Virus record (IMG/VR): IMGVR_UViG_3300020452_000372
Span: 1-21,869 of that record
Reading direction: 5' to 3' (one strand)
Length of the DNA: 21,869 nt
Origin: a virus
Below the pieces are notes generated by a model. It worked only from the letters and a program-made list of their open reading frames with translations. It was not told the origin of the DNA and made no database searches. Shown here piece by piece: positions 1 to 11,300 of the stretch (positions within the stretch are counted from its first letter, which is position 1; the number at the start of each line of letters is the position of its first letter). A program made the translations under genes and the position numbers.

Positions 1-45
1 TATGATCCTACTGAAGTAGGAACTGATTGGGAAGTCGCTAAATAA
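1..45 (+). CDS. 3' end of an unidentified upstream gene (partial)
   Basis: The first 42 bases read in frame as 14 residues ending in GTDWEVAK, followed by TAA at 43-45. The frame is open to the window's left edge, and the stop lies 22 bases before gene 25, in the same direction and with the same tight spacing as the downstream baseplate genes. This supports the tail end of another gene in the same late cluster. Baseplate genes such as 53 or 5 are plausible at this position in T4-like marine phages, but 14 residues are too few to identify it. A chance open frame of this length cannot be excluded. Confidence 0.5.
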   Translation, partial: YDPTEVGTDWEVAK

Positions 46-65
46 TAATTAATAACTAATAAATA
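37..65 (+). promoter_or_regulatory. Possible T4-type late promoter elements before gene 25
   Basis: Two matches to the T4 late -10 consensus TATAAATA lie in this very AT-rich stretch: GCTAAATA at 37-44 (6 of 8) and AATAAATA at 58-65 (7 of 8). The first would start transcription near position 50 and leave a leader of about 18 bases before the gene 25 ATG. The second lies so close to the ATG at 68 that transcription would start inside the gene, so it is the less likely functional site despite the better match. Such matches arise easily by chance in AT-rich DNA, so this is weak evidence. Confidence 0.25.
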
Positions 66-67
66 TC

Positions 68-469
68 ATGCCTCTAGAGCGGTCCAGCATTGGATTTAAA
101 GATATTAGTTTGTCTTTAAAAAGGAATCCCATTACTAAAGACCTTTTGGTACTTAAGAATGAGTCTGCTATTGCACGTTCCGTTCAAAACCTTGTATTGA
201 CTATACAGGGGGAAAAAATATTTGATCCTGATCTTGGTTGTGCGGTTAACAGACTCCTTTTTGAGACAATTGACACCTTTACAGCAGATAACTTGAGAAG
301 AGAGATTGAAACTGTAATAGAAAATTATGAACCACGAGTAGAAATAGATACAGTCTCTGTAGAACCTGATTTTAGGGGTAATGCAATGAATGTAACTGTC
401 ATCTATCTAATAGTTGGAATTGATGCACAACCGCAACAGTTAGAATTCGTGTTGCTTCCTACTAGGTAA
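68..469 (+). CDS. 25: Baseplate wedge subunit gp25
   Basis: This 133-residue protein matches T4 gp25 in length (132 residues) and in family pattern. It is the wedge subunit that contacts the tail sheath and is thought to help start sheath assembly. Visible family features are an N-terminal GFKDISLSL stretch, a central NLVLTIQGEKIFDPDLGCAV segment where the family has a conserved turn before an FDPDFGS-like motif, then LLFETID, an acidic helix (about residues 75-90) and NYEPRVEI (about 88-95). The C-terminus PQQLEFVLLPTR is nearly invariant in marine T4-like phages as I recall them. The start at 68 gives the expected length. No clear Shine-Dalgarno sequence precedes it. The gene is followed after 3 bases by gene 6, whose ribosome site overlaps its last codon. 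Confidence 0.93.
   Translation: MPLERSSIGFKDISLSLKRNPITKDLLVLKNESAIARSVQNLVLTIQGEKIFDPDLGCAVNRLLFETIDTFTADNLRREIETVIENYEPRVEIDTVSVEPDFRGNAMNVTVIYLIVGIDAQPQQLEFVLLPTR
463..466 (+). promoter_or_regulatory. Ribosome binding site of gene 6 inside the last codon of gene 25
   Basis: TAGG ends 6 bases before the gene 6 ATG. It is the clearest Shine-Dalgarno-like site in the window, since the other genes have A-rich or distant sites. Its overlap with the end of gene 25 suggests translational coupling of the two. Confidence 0.4.
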
Positions 470-472
470 ATA

Positions 473-2380
473 ATGGCGTTAGTAAATTTTTCAAATTTAG
501 ATTTTGACCAAATAAAAAGTCAAATTAAGAGTTATCTACGTACAAATAGTGACTTTACAGACTTTGACTTTGATGGATCTAACTTTTCGATCCTTTTAGA
601 CACCTTAGCATACAATACATACATCTCCTCTTATAATGCTAACATGTTAGCAAATGAGGTGTTCATTGATGCTGCGACTTTAAGAGAAAATGTCGTATCA
701 TTAGCAAGAAACGTTGGTTATATACCGAGATCACCTATATCAGCGAAGGCAAAGATATCATTTTTCGTCTCTACATCAACATTAGGGACTAATCCTATCT
801 CATTAACTCTTAAAAAGGGTATTGTATGTACTAGTTCATCAAATTTTGGTACTCAATCCTTTACTTTCTCCATTCCAGAGGATGTAACGATCCCTGTATC
901 TGGTGGAATTGCTACTTTTTCGGAAATTGATGTTTATGAAGGGATATACCTTACAGAAGCCTTTACCTATGACAGTTTAAATAAGGATCAGAGGTTCATT
1001 CTCAATAATAATGCTATAGATACCACCTTATTGAGAATAGACGTAAGAGAATCGAAGACAAGTTCCATTACTAGGAAGTATAAGTACGTTAATAACATCA
1101 CTGAGGTTGATTCAACTCAAGATGTTTTCTTTTTGAATGAAATTCAAGACCAAAAATATGAATTATTCTTTGGTGATGGAGTTTTTGGACGTAAATTACA
1201 GGATGGTAACTACATTATTGCTTCTTATATCACTACATCAGCACAAGATGCTAATGGAGTGTCTGATTTTACCTTTGTGGGGCGATTATTTGACAATAAT
1301 GGCAACAGTGTTAAGGTATCTTCCCCAATCATAACGGTTGATGAGGCATCAGGTGGTGGTACTGCCATTGAAAATATCTCTTCTATCAAGAAGTTTGCTC
1401 CTAGAGTCTATGCTTCCCAAAATAGAGCAGTAACTGCTACTGATTATGAGACAATTTTACCTCAAATCTTCCCAGAAACTGAGTCTGTATCTGTTTTTGG
1501 TGGTGAAGAGTTAAGTCCACCTCAATTTGGTAAGGTTTACATTACAGTTAAACCCAAAAATGGTACATATTTACCAAATAACATTAAAGATAACCTAAAA
1601 ATTGCTCTGAAGAAGTATGCAGTTGCAGGAATTATCCCTGAATTCATTGATTTGAAGTATCTTTACATTGAATATGAGTCTGCTATCTATTATAATGCTA
1701 ATACTGGTGACGCAGCAACACTTAAAAAGACAGTTGCTTCCAATATTGAGAAGTACAGTAACTCTACAGACTTAAATAAGTATGGTTCAAGGTTTAAATA
1801 CAGTAAATTCCTTAAACTGATTGATGATTCTGGTAGTGCGATTACTTCTAACATTACAAATGTGCAAATGAGAAGAGATCTTAGGGTCTTAATGAATCAA
1901 TTTGCAGAATATGAGGTATGTTTTGGTAATGAAATTCATATTAAGAATTCAACAGGATACAATATTAAGACTTCTGGTGTTGGTATTAGTGGTATAACAG
2001 GAACTGTTTACTTCACTGATATACCCGATGCAGGATTCTTAACAGGAACTATGGTTATGATTAGACTTGATGCTAAACAGCAACCTGTAGTTGTACGAAA
2101 AAATGTTGGTACTATTGATTACATAAAGGGTGAAGTGCTAATTAACGCAGTTAATATTATATCTACTGCTAAAAAAGTATCTGGTGATGAGATTATCGAA
2201 TTCTCGGCCATACCAAAGTCCAATGACATCATTGGAAAACAAGATTTATACTTACAATTAAGTTCTGGATCTTCTTCATTAACTATGGTTTCCGATTCAA
2301 TTGCTTCTGGAGCAGAACTCTCAGGATCGGGATATATAGTATCGTCTAGCTACCTAAACGGGGACTACGTAAGACTATAA
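473..2380 (+). CDS. 6: Baseplate wedge subunit gp6 (baseplate J-like)
   Basis: The protein has 635 residues against about 660 in T4 gp6. In T4, two gp6 chains per wedge entwine with one gp7 to form the core bundle, and neighbouring gp6 dimers close the inner baseplate ring. N-terminal family signatures are FSNLDFDQIKSQIKSYLR (6-23), then DGSNFSILLDTLAYNTY and ANEVFIDAATLRENVVSLA (within about 33-85). The baseplate-J signatures follow: FGDGVFGRKLQDG (from 233), GGG (294-296) with an acidic/serine helix after it, and NRAVTATDY (317-325). The C-terminal 150 residues are Gly/Ser/Thr-rich beta sequence. AGG at 464-466, inside the last codon of gene 25, gives a ribosome site 6 bases before the ATG and supports this start. 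Gene 25 and the giant gene flank it with gaps of 3 and 4 bases, consistent with one transcript. It is intact and shows nothing unusual. Confidence 0.95.
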   Translation: MALVNFSNLDFDQIKSQIKSYLRTNSDFTDFDFDGSNFSILLDTLAYNTYISSYNANMLANEVFIDAATLRENVVSLARNVGYIPRSPISAKAKISFFVSTSTLGTNPISLTLKKGIVCTSSSNFGTQSFTFSIPEDVTIPVSGGIATFSEIDVYEGIYLTEAFTYDSLNKDQRFILNNNAIDTTLLRIDVRESKTSSITRKYKYVNNITEVDSTQDVFFLNEIQDQKYELFFGDGVFGRKLQDGNYIIASYITTSAQDANGVSDFTFVGRLFDNNGNSVKVSSPIITVDEASGGGTAIENISSIKKFAPRVYASQNRAVTATDYETILPQIFPETESVSVFGGEELSPPQFGKVYITVKPKNGTYLPNNIKDNLKIALKKYAVAGIIPEFIDLKYLYIEYESAIYYNANTGDAATLKKTVASNIEKYSNSTDLNKYGSRFKYSKFLKLIDDSGSAITSNITNVQMRRDLRVLMNQFAEYEVCFGNEIHIKNSTGYNIKTSGVGISGITGTVYFTDIPDAGFLTGTMVMIRLDAKQQPVVVRKNVGTIDYIKGEVLINAVNIISTAKKVSGDEIIEFSAIPKSNDIIGKQDLYLQLSSGSSSLTMVSDSIASGAELSGSGYIVSSSYLNGDYVRL

Positions 2381-2384
2381 AGAT

Positions 2385-5300
2385 ATGCATAATAGAGTAA
2401 AGGTCCGTCATTTAGTACAGGACCATCTTCCCAATTTTGTAAAAGATAATTTTCCTGAATTTCAGGGGTTTCTTAGGTCTTACTATGGATCGCTGGAGAC
2501 TCCAGGTGGTCCTGCAGATATACTTAATAATATTGATCAATATGTAAGATTAGAAAATTTATCTGAATTAGTCTATACAACAAATACTACATCTAGTAGT
2601 GATCTGTTCTCTGAAACTATAGAAGTAGAGAATACACAAGGTTTTCCTGATAATAACGGTTTAATCCAGATTGACAGTGAGATTATCAGTTATGAATCAA
2701 AAACTCCTGTCTCCTTTGTTAATTGCTCAAGAGGATTTAGTGGAATAACCTCTTATAAGGGACAAGAAGACGACAGTCTTATTTTTAGTCAAACAGGGGT
2801 GTCTACACACGCCTCTAGCACGGTTGTTTATAATTTACATGCACTATTCCTATTTGAGTTCTATAAGAAGTTTAAGAGGCAATATACACCTGGTTTTGAA
2901 GAGGTTAAATTCTTTGATGGAGTAAATGAAAAGAATGTTGTATCTAGATTAAAAGATTTCTATTCTTCTAAAGGTTCAACATCATCTTTTGATATCCTTT
3001 TTAAGGTAATTTTTGGTGTTGATGTATCAATTGTCAAACCAAGAGATTTTTTACTACAAGCATCAGATGCAGATTATAGAATTGTTAGAGATTTAGTTGT
3101 TAAGCAATTACAAGGTGATCCAAACGACTTAGTAAATAGAACTCTTTTCCAAGATGAAACAGCTAACCTTGTAAAGGCAACTGGTTCTATTACTTCTGTA
3201 GAAGAGATAATTAAAGATGGAGAGTCATATTTTAGATTAAGTTTAGATTATAACCCTGATCTTGAACAGTTTAAATTCTCAGTACATCCTAAAACTAAAA
3301 TTACTGCAGCAGTAGGTTTAAATCAGGTTTGGGTGGATGTTGATTCTACTATTAGTTTCCCTGATTCTGGCACTTTAAGTGTGGTTGTAAGTGGAGTTAC
3401 TTATGAGATTCCATATACATCTAAGTCATCTACTCAGTTCTTTGGTTTAAACTCTCCAATTGATATACCTGTTGATACGATTGTTGAAACACCAGATTTT
3501 GCATATACTATTAATTCTGCTGGTGAAGAGATACGAGTTAAAATAAGTGGTGTTCTTGGTGAATTAAGTTTTGACAGGCAAGGATCTAACTACTACCAAG
3601 AAGGAGATCAAGTAGAAATAGTCTCTCTTGGTCATGATTCCGAAGATCAAATTCTTAAGAGTTGGATTTTAAATATTACACCAGAATATGATGTTGCTGG
3701 ATTAGTAAAACTAACAAATAACATTAATGGTGCTGCTCAATATAGAGTAGAGACATTTGATTCTCATGTATTCACTTTAGGTGATATTGGTACACTAACT
3801 GCTAATGACGGCACTGTTTATGATGTTAGTGTTCTTGGTGTTGCGGATGATAAGAGTTTTGATGTCAACTTACCTGCTAATATTCCTCTTATAAATGTAA
3901 AATATATTATTAGACGAGGTATATCGAAAGTTGCTGCTGTCAATCTTCCTGAATTGGCAAATATGTCTGCAAATATGCAGAACATGTATATTGACGATAA
4001 TAATAACACATATGCAGTATCACCTTCATTACCTGATTACTTTAATACCCCAATAGATCCAAAACCACTATCAATATTGTTTAGTGGACAGTTTAATGGA
4101 GATCAGTTAATAGTCGGATCAAATCCATTCTTTACTGGTGATCCTGTTTGGTATAGTGCTAATAATAATATTCCACTTAATATACCTGAAGGGCAGTATT
4201 TTATTAAAAAAATAAATGCAAGTACAATTAGTCTTGCTACTAGTAAATCGAATATTAGAAATGGTATTTTTATAAGTGTTTTTGGTACAGTAACAAATAA
4301 TAAACTTGAGTTGCTTGATTTTAGAGGAAAATCTCTTAAAAGACAGGATATTGTTAGAAAATTTAGTAAACCAAAATTAGGTGGAGTACAAGTTGATACA
4401 GCACCTGGACAAACTGGTATGTTTGTTAATGGAGTTGAATTAACGAACTATAAATCTAGTGATTTAGTATATTATGGTCAAATTGACGAGGTTCAGGTTA
4501 CTTCATCTGGTGATTCTAATTATGACGTAATTAATCCACCAGCATTACATATTGAAGATGGTATTGGAGCAGGAACTACTAATGTTGGTACAGGTGCTAC
4601 TGGTGTATGTAATATTAATGGATCTTTAAAGAGAATTGATGTAATTGAAACTGGTTTTGATTACATTACAACTCCAAAGGTAACTATTACTGGTGGTCAA
4701 GGTGTTGGTGCAGAAGCGCAATGTAGTATATCTAATCTTACTCATAAAATTACTTTTAATGCAGGTCAAGAGTATATTGATGTAGATCTTGCTACTAATA
4801 CAATTGGGTTTGCCACATACCACAAATTAAGACCTCAAGAGAAGGTTATATACAAATCTGGAGATCAATCAGTATTAGGTGGACTATCTAATCAAGCAAT
4901 CTATTTTGCTAGTCTTGTAGATGAAAAATCAATTAAACTTCATACCAATATAGATGATGCTATTATTGGAATTAATACTGTAGGAATAACCACATATGGT
5001 TCTGGTCTACAAACTATAGAAGCATTTGAGAAGAAGAAGGTTATATCTTCTATTGAAGTTGTTAATGCTGGTTACGACTATAGGAATAAAACCCTTTATT
5101 TCCAACCATCTAAGGTAGACATATTTGATAACAAACTCAGCATTAAGGATCATAGTCTTAAAAATAGGGAACTTGTACAATTCATTAATGAAGGTGGTTC
5201 TTTCCCTGTTGGTGTTGCTTCAACTACACAATTTTTGGTCAGTGTAATAGACAAAGATAATATTAGACTTGCTGAGAGAAGAATTGTTAGTACTGGTGAT

Positions 5301-8300
5301 AGTCTTGGTGATGATTACTATTATGTTAATAGTAGATTTGTTAATTTCCCAGATACTGGAACAGGAATTCACAAACTAATATACACTCCAATTGAAGTAA
5401 AGATTGAAGGACCAATCGGTGTTGGAACTTTTGCAGGACAAGATTTTAGAGCAAAAATTAATCCCGTATTCACTGGTGATATAGAATCTATCTCGTTAAG
5501 TTCTCATGGTGAAAATTATGGTGATGGCGAAATTCTTAACTATAATAGACAACCTGTAATTAGTTTAATAAATGGCGAAAGCGCACAAGTAAGTCCACTA
5601 GTATCATCTGAAGGTAAGATTATTGATATTATTATCAATAATTCAGGATCTGGATACAACTCTCCACCAGTTATTCAAATTACTGGTGATGGTAATGGTG
5701 CAATCTTAAATCCAATTATTGTTGAAGGTAAACTTGTTGATGTAAAAATTATTAATAGTGGATTTGGTTATAAAAACACTAATACAGATCTATTTGTTAT
5801 ATCAACTGGTAGTGGTGCTAAATTTACTGCTCAAATTAAATCTTGGACTATTAACCTAGTACAAAAGTTGATGTTAACAGGTGAAGTACCTCAAGATGAT
5901 GGTGTATTGGCACTCTCACTTGATTCTAGTAACGAGATTGAATATACCCATGCATTTGCTCCTAGAGAACTTAGGAGAAAGGTTCTGGCAACTTCAATTG
6001 ACGTTGATGGAAGTACAATCTTTAGAGCAGATATATTAAACGAAACTAATACTGACAAATATCATTCTCCTATTATAGGATGGGCATTTGACGGATTCCC
6101 AATCTATGGTCCTTATGGATATGCAGATAGAGAGGGTGGTGCGGTTAAGAGAATAGAAACCAGTTATGAATTAAGAGTTGATGTATCTGGTATCAGACCA
6201 CCAAGTTATGGATCTGGTATGTTTATTGAAGATTATAAATTTGTTGGTAAAGGTGATTTAGATGAGTTCAATGGACGCTTCTGTAAGACCCCTGAATTCC
6301 CTAATGGTACATATGCATACTTCTTGACGGTTGACGCTTCTGCAGAGGTTGCAGGACCGTTTGCGGGGTATCTAAAACCAGTATTCCCATATGCTATAGG
6401 TCCTCAATTTAAAGGATTACCTCAAACTTATAATTTCAGTCAATTTGCTACTTTAAGATTTACTGATCTAAATGATGGTAATTATATACGATATACCAGT
6501 AAATATGGTATTAGAGGTAAAAACTCTAGGTATAAAGGATTCCTTCAACCCAATGTATTCAGTGAAGGATTTACTGAAGTTGTATCAGCATCTGCAGGAT
6601 CAGTTGATTCACTTAATATTATTGCACCAGGTGATAAGTACAATATTTCCGATAATATCTTCTTTAATGATGAAGGAACCCAAGGTGGTGGTGCATATGC
6701 ACGTATAGGACAAATCTTAGGATCAGAAGTAACTAATATTACGTATACTACTAAGAAATTGAATCATATACAATTTACCCCAACTTTAGGTAAAGGTAAA
6801 TTTGTTGGATTTGGAACTGTTTCTCATGAATTTAATTCTGGCGATATTATAGATTTACAGAATTTAAATTTATTATCTACAGAATTATCTAAAAATTATA
6901 CTGTTGGTGTCACTACTAACCAACTTGTTTTAACGACTAATGTTGGTACTGCCCAGTCTACAGGTATTACAACATATTTTAATATAGACGGTGATTTAAC
7001 TTTCCCAACTACTGTCGTAAATGACTTTTATAGTATTAATTCTGAGATTGTTAAAATATTGAATATTGATAGTTCATCTAAGAGAATCAGAGTACAAAGA
7101 GATATTGCTGGTGTTTCAACCTTTATTTCTCATCTAAGTGGTGATATTTTAAATGAAGATCCAAGAAGATTTACTATTAATACTGGATTCCAAACTACAA
7201 CCCAATATAAAATTGATAGAACACTTTATTTTGAGCCTGAAGAGGTAGCTGGAGTTATAAGTGAAAACTTAGTTCTTTATTCTGATCCTGTATCACCTTC
7301 TCTTGGTGGTGGTTTATGGACTAAAGCAACTGCAGGTAATGGAATAGGAACAGTAACATTCTATCATTCTAAGACTCCAGATGGTAATATCGCTGCTGCT
7401 AAAGTTGGAATTGCTACAACAACATCTGCTACTGATACTATCGTAATACAAAATGGCACATTTACACTTTCAGGTAATGTTCATACAGTATCTGCATTCT
7501 TAAAAGGTGATCAAGGTGGAGAAGAAGTATGGATGATTCTTCAAGATACTGCTGTAAATGTTTACTATCATCAAAAAGTAACTCTTACTAGAGACTGGAA
7601 GAGATTTAAGTTTACTGTAGCAACTAATGCTAATCCTCATAGAATGAAGTTTGGTGCTGATGGTGTTGCTGTAGGATCAGGAACTACTATTAGAGCAACT
7701 TTAAACAGTAGACCTATATTCTATGTTGCAGGTTTACAAGTTGAACAAAGTGAGTTTATGACTCCTTATATTGCAACTTATGATACTCAAGTTTTAGCAT
7801 CTGCTAAAAAAGTAGGTAAGACATATTTACAGAATCCAGGTGCAGGTATTGATAAGATTACTCCGATTAAGGATTCTTTCTACATTCCTGGTCATGGATT
7901 AAAAACTGGTGAGAAGATTATATACAATGTTGGTGCTGGAAGTAGTGGTCCAAATGTAAGTACTTCAGGAACAAGTTATTACTTAACTGATAACACAACA
8001 TTATATGCTGCAGTATATGACGAAAACTTTATTGGTATATCAACAAACCAAATTGGTATAGGAACCACAGGTAATTTTGTAGGTCTTGGAACTACTGCAT
8101 CTATGGGGTTATTGAATATTGATACTCCAGGAACTGGAAGATTACATAGTTTTAAAACTGTTTATAAAAATATCATTACTGGAGATATTCTTAAGAAGAC
8201 TGCTACTGTTAGTACTGGGACATCTCATTATTTAAGTGAGGGTGATTATGTTGATTTAACGGTTACTTCAGGTATCCAAACTACTGTTGTTGTTAAGTAT

Positions 8301-11300
8301 GACGATGGTAATCGAAGATTATTAATTGATCCAAGAGGATTCCTTCAAACTGATGTTGATACTGATAATAATAAGTTTACTATTTTAAATCATGGATGGG
8401 CAACAGGTACTAAAATTCTTCATAACTCATCTACTCCTACTGGAGGAATTAATAATTCTCAAATATATTATGCAATTGTCATTGACCAAAATACAATTAA
8501 GTTATCTAACAATTACTACAAGCAGATAACATCTGATGAAGGAGTTGAAATTGTTGGTATATCTTCAGCATCATTTGGTACATTTAGTCCTATCAACCCA
8601 GAACTTAAAGTATATCGTAATAATACTATTGTCTTTGATTTATCAGATTCTTCATTATCAAATAGTGGATTATCTGCCTTTGACTTTAATATCTTTAAAG
8701 ACTCTAACTTTACTGATCTATATTTCACTTCTGAAGCAAATGCTGGTATATCAACTATTGTTTTAGACTTCCATATACAAAAAAATGGCACTATTGGACA
8801 GCAAAATGCAAACTTAACTTTGATTATTGGTAAGAGTACTCCAAATAATCTCTATTATAATCTACAACCAATTAAGAGTTCTGGTGCTGCTGCTTCTAAG
8901 ACTGAAATGCTTAGTGATACCTTCCAAATCACTAATCCAAACAGGTTATCTATAGTTAGTAGTAAATATGATGCAAAAACAACTGTTAGTGGTTTAACTA
9001 CTAATACCTTTAACTATACTCTGTTTGATACTCCAGAAAGACCATCTTACAGTACAGGTGAAGCAAATATCATTTATCAAACAACATCTACTAGTGCTAC
9101 TGGACCTGTTGGTACAATTGCACTAGATTCTGGTGGTTCTGGATATAAGAGTCTTCCATATGTCTCTAAAGTTGTTAGTGCTGCAGGAACAGGAGCACTA
9201 TTCCTTCCAAGAAGTACATCTATTGGTAAACTTAATGAAGTAGTATTGACTGATATTGGATTTGACTATCCTGCAGACAATACATTGAGACCTGCCGCTT
9301 CACTACCAGCAACATATAAAATCGAACCTCTATCTAAGTTTGATCGTGTCAAAGTTCAAGATCCTGGCATTAATTACTTCTTAGCACCTGATATAGTTGT
9401 TATTGATGGATTTACTGGTCGTGTTAATACAGAAGCATTCTTAAGATACGACGTTGGTGATACTGAAGTAGAGATTGTTAGAAATACAACTGGTTTGTAT
9501 AATGTTACTCCAGTCTTAATGCCAACTAATAATCCTAATGGTACAAGGATTGATAGTATTACTTTTGACTCTTCTACTTTAGATGTTACTGTCGCATTTG
9601 CTGTAACATTCTCAACTGCTGAGTCTTATCCATATAAAGTTGGTAATAGAATACTAATTGAAAATACTAATACTCTTAATTCAGTTGGTAGAGGATATAA
9701 CTCTGCTGCTTATTCATATAATTTATTCACTCTTACTGAAGTAGATGCTAATGTTGGTGGTGACTTCCCAACAATCAAGTATAATTTGAATGGACTATTG
9801 AATGCTGGTGAACAACCTGGCGATTTTGATAGTTTTGAATCATTTGGAACTGTAACTCCAGAATCATATTTCCCAACATTTGAAGTATTCCTTGAGAAGG
9901 ATTCGTTTGCAAAAGGTGAGTTCATTACTAACCAACTCGATAATAGTGGTGTAGTTCAAGAGTATGATAATAAAAACGAGTTCTTAAAAGTAAGATCTGC
10001 AGATCAATTTAATAAGGGTGATGTAATTATTGGTCAATCTACCCAAAACCAAGGATTGATATCTTCTGTTGATGGAATTAAGGGCACATATTCAATTAAT
10101 TCTAATAGTATTACTAAGAAAGGATTCTTAAAAGATACTGGTAAGTTAAATAGATTCTTCCAAAGAATGCATGATAATGATTATTATCAGTACTTCTCAT
10201 ATGCAGTAAGATCTCCTATATCATTTGAAAAATGGAATGCTTATGTGAGCAATCTTAACCATACTAGTGGGTATAAGAAGTTTGGTGAGTTATTAGCAGA
10301 TTCATATGACCCATCTATTGTTGGAATGGGTACAGCACAAGATTTAAATGCATTTATTGCAGTATCTGACTTAACTAGTGTCGTTGACCTTAACATGGTT
10401 AAAGACTTTGATACTGCAAGAGAAAAGGCAATTACTGTAAACAATAAATTGGTATCTAATGAGATTCTCTTTGGATTACCATTCTTGGCAAAATATCAAG
10501 AATTTATTGGTAATAGAGTTCTTCCTATTGACGATTTTAGTGCCCAGTTTAATGGCGTACAAAGGAATTTTGGTTTATTCTGTGCTGGCGATCCAATCTT
10601 TGAACAAACATTTGATGGTAGTAGTGATGCTATTGTAGATGTTAACGAACAGTCAATTAATCTTGTCAATCATTACTTTGTATCTGGTGAAGAAATTGAA
10701 TATATTCCACCTAATAATGACTTTGCAAATGCCATTGTAATTGATTCTACAGACTTTGGACCAGGAATTGGAACTACTACAAAACTTCCAGGATCATTCC
10801 ATGTAATTAAACTTGATAATCAGAAGGTACAGGTTGCAGTATCTGCTACTGATTCACTTAGGTTTAATCCTGTATTTGTTGGTATTAGTAGTGTTGGTAT
10901 TGGAAGTACTCACATCTTTAGAGGAAAAGATCCAAATAACAGATTGCTATTAACAGTTAATGGTACAATTCAATCACCTGTAGTATCTACTGCTAATACT
11001 TTTGCTAATGATTCAACTAGTATTGGTATTGGAACTACAGTATTTGGTATAACTGGTATATCATCAATCTTTAGTGGTGATATAGTTCAGATTGACCAAG
11101 AAACCATGTTGGTTGCTGGTATTGATAAAACTAACAATTTATTGACTGTAAGAAGAGCATGGATGGGTACTACTGCAGCAACTCATGCTGGATTGTCAAC
11201 AATTACAAAGTTAGTTGGTAACTTTAGTATTGTAGAGAATGATATTCATTTTACTGAAGCAGCATGGGGTGATCAACCGATTGGTTTTGGTACAACTGCT

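Larger units (their letters stand above)
4123..8506 (+). repeat. Dispersed HGLxxGDxVxY ... YYVxxIDxxxIKLS modules
   Basis: Each module of about 40 residues starts with a His or Asn turn and a GD/GE-type loop, then a VxY strand, a Gly/Pro loop, a YY/YF strand and a closing DxxxIxL strand. Copies start near 4123 (NPFFTGDPVWY), 4821 (HKLRPQEKVIY), 5151 (HSLKNRELVQF), 6826 (HEFNSGDIIDL), 7894 (HGLKTGEKIIY) and 8391 (HGWATGTKILH). Further diverged copies lie outside this span near 10671 (HYFVSGEEIEY) and 12055 (HGLNLGDEVTI). They are likely beta-hairpin units of a repetitive fibre-like shaft; no catalytic motif is visible. Confidence 0.55.

Noticed and set aside
6057-6410. Assigning an enzymatic activity to the YHYH-like domain
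   Set aside because: The family has no established reaction that I know of, and the tetrad histidines are missing here.
8516-8791. Minus-strand frame of 91 codons, and similar short frames on both strands within the giant gene
   Set aside because: All are shadows of the long plus-strand frame, with no ribosome sites and no recognisable protein pattern.
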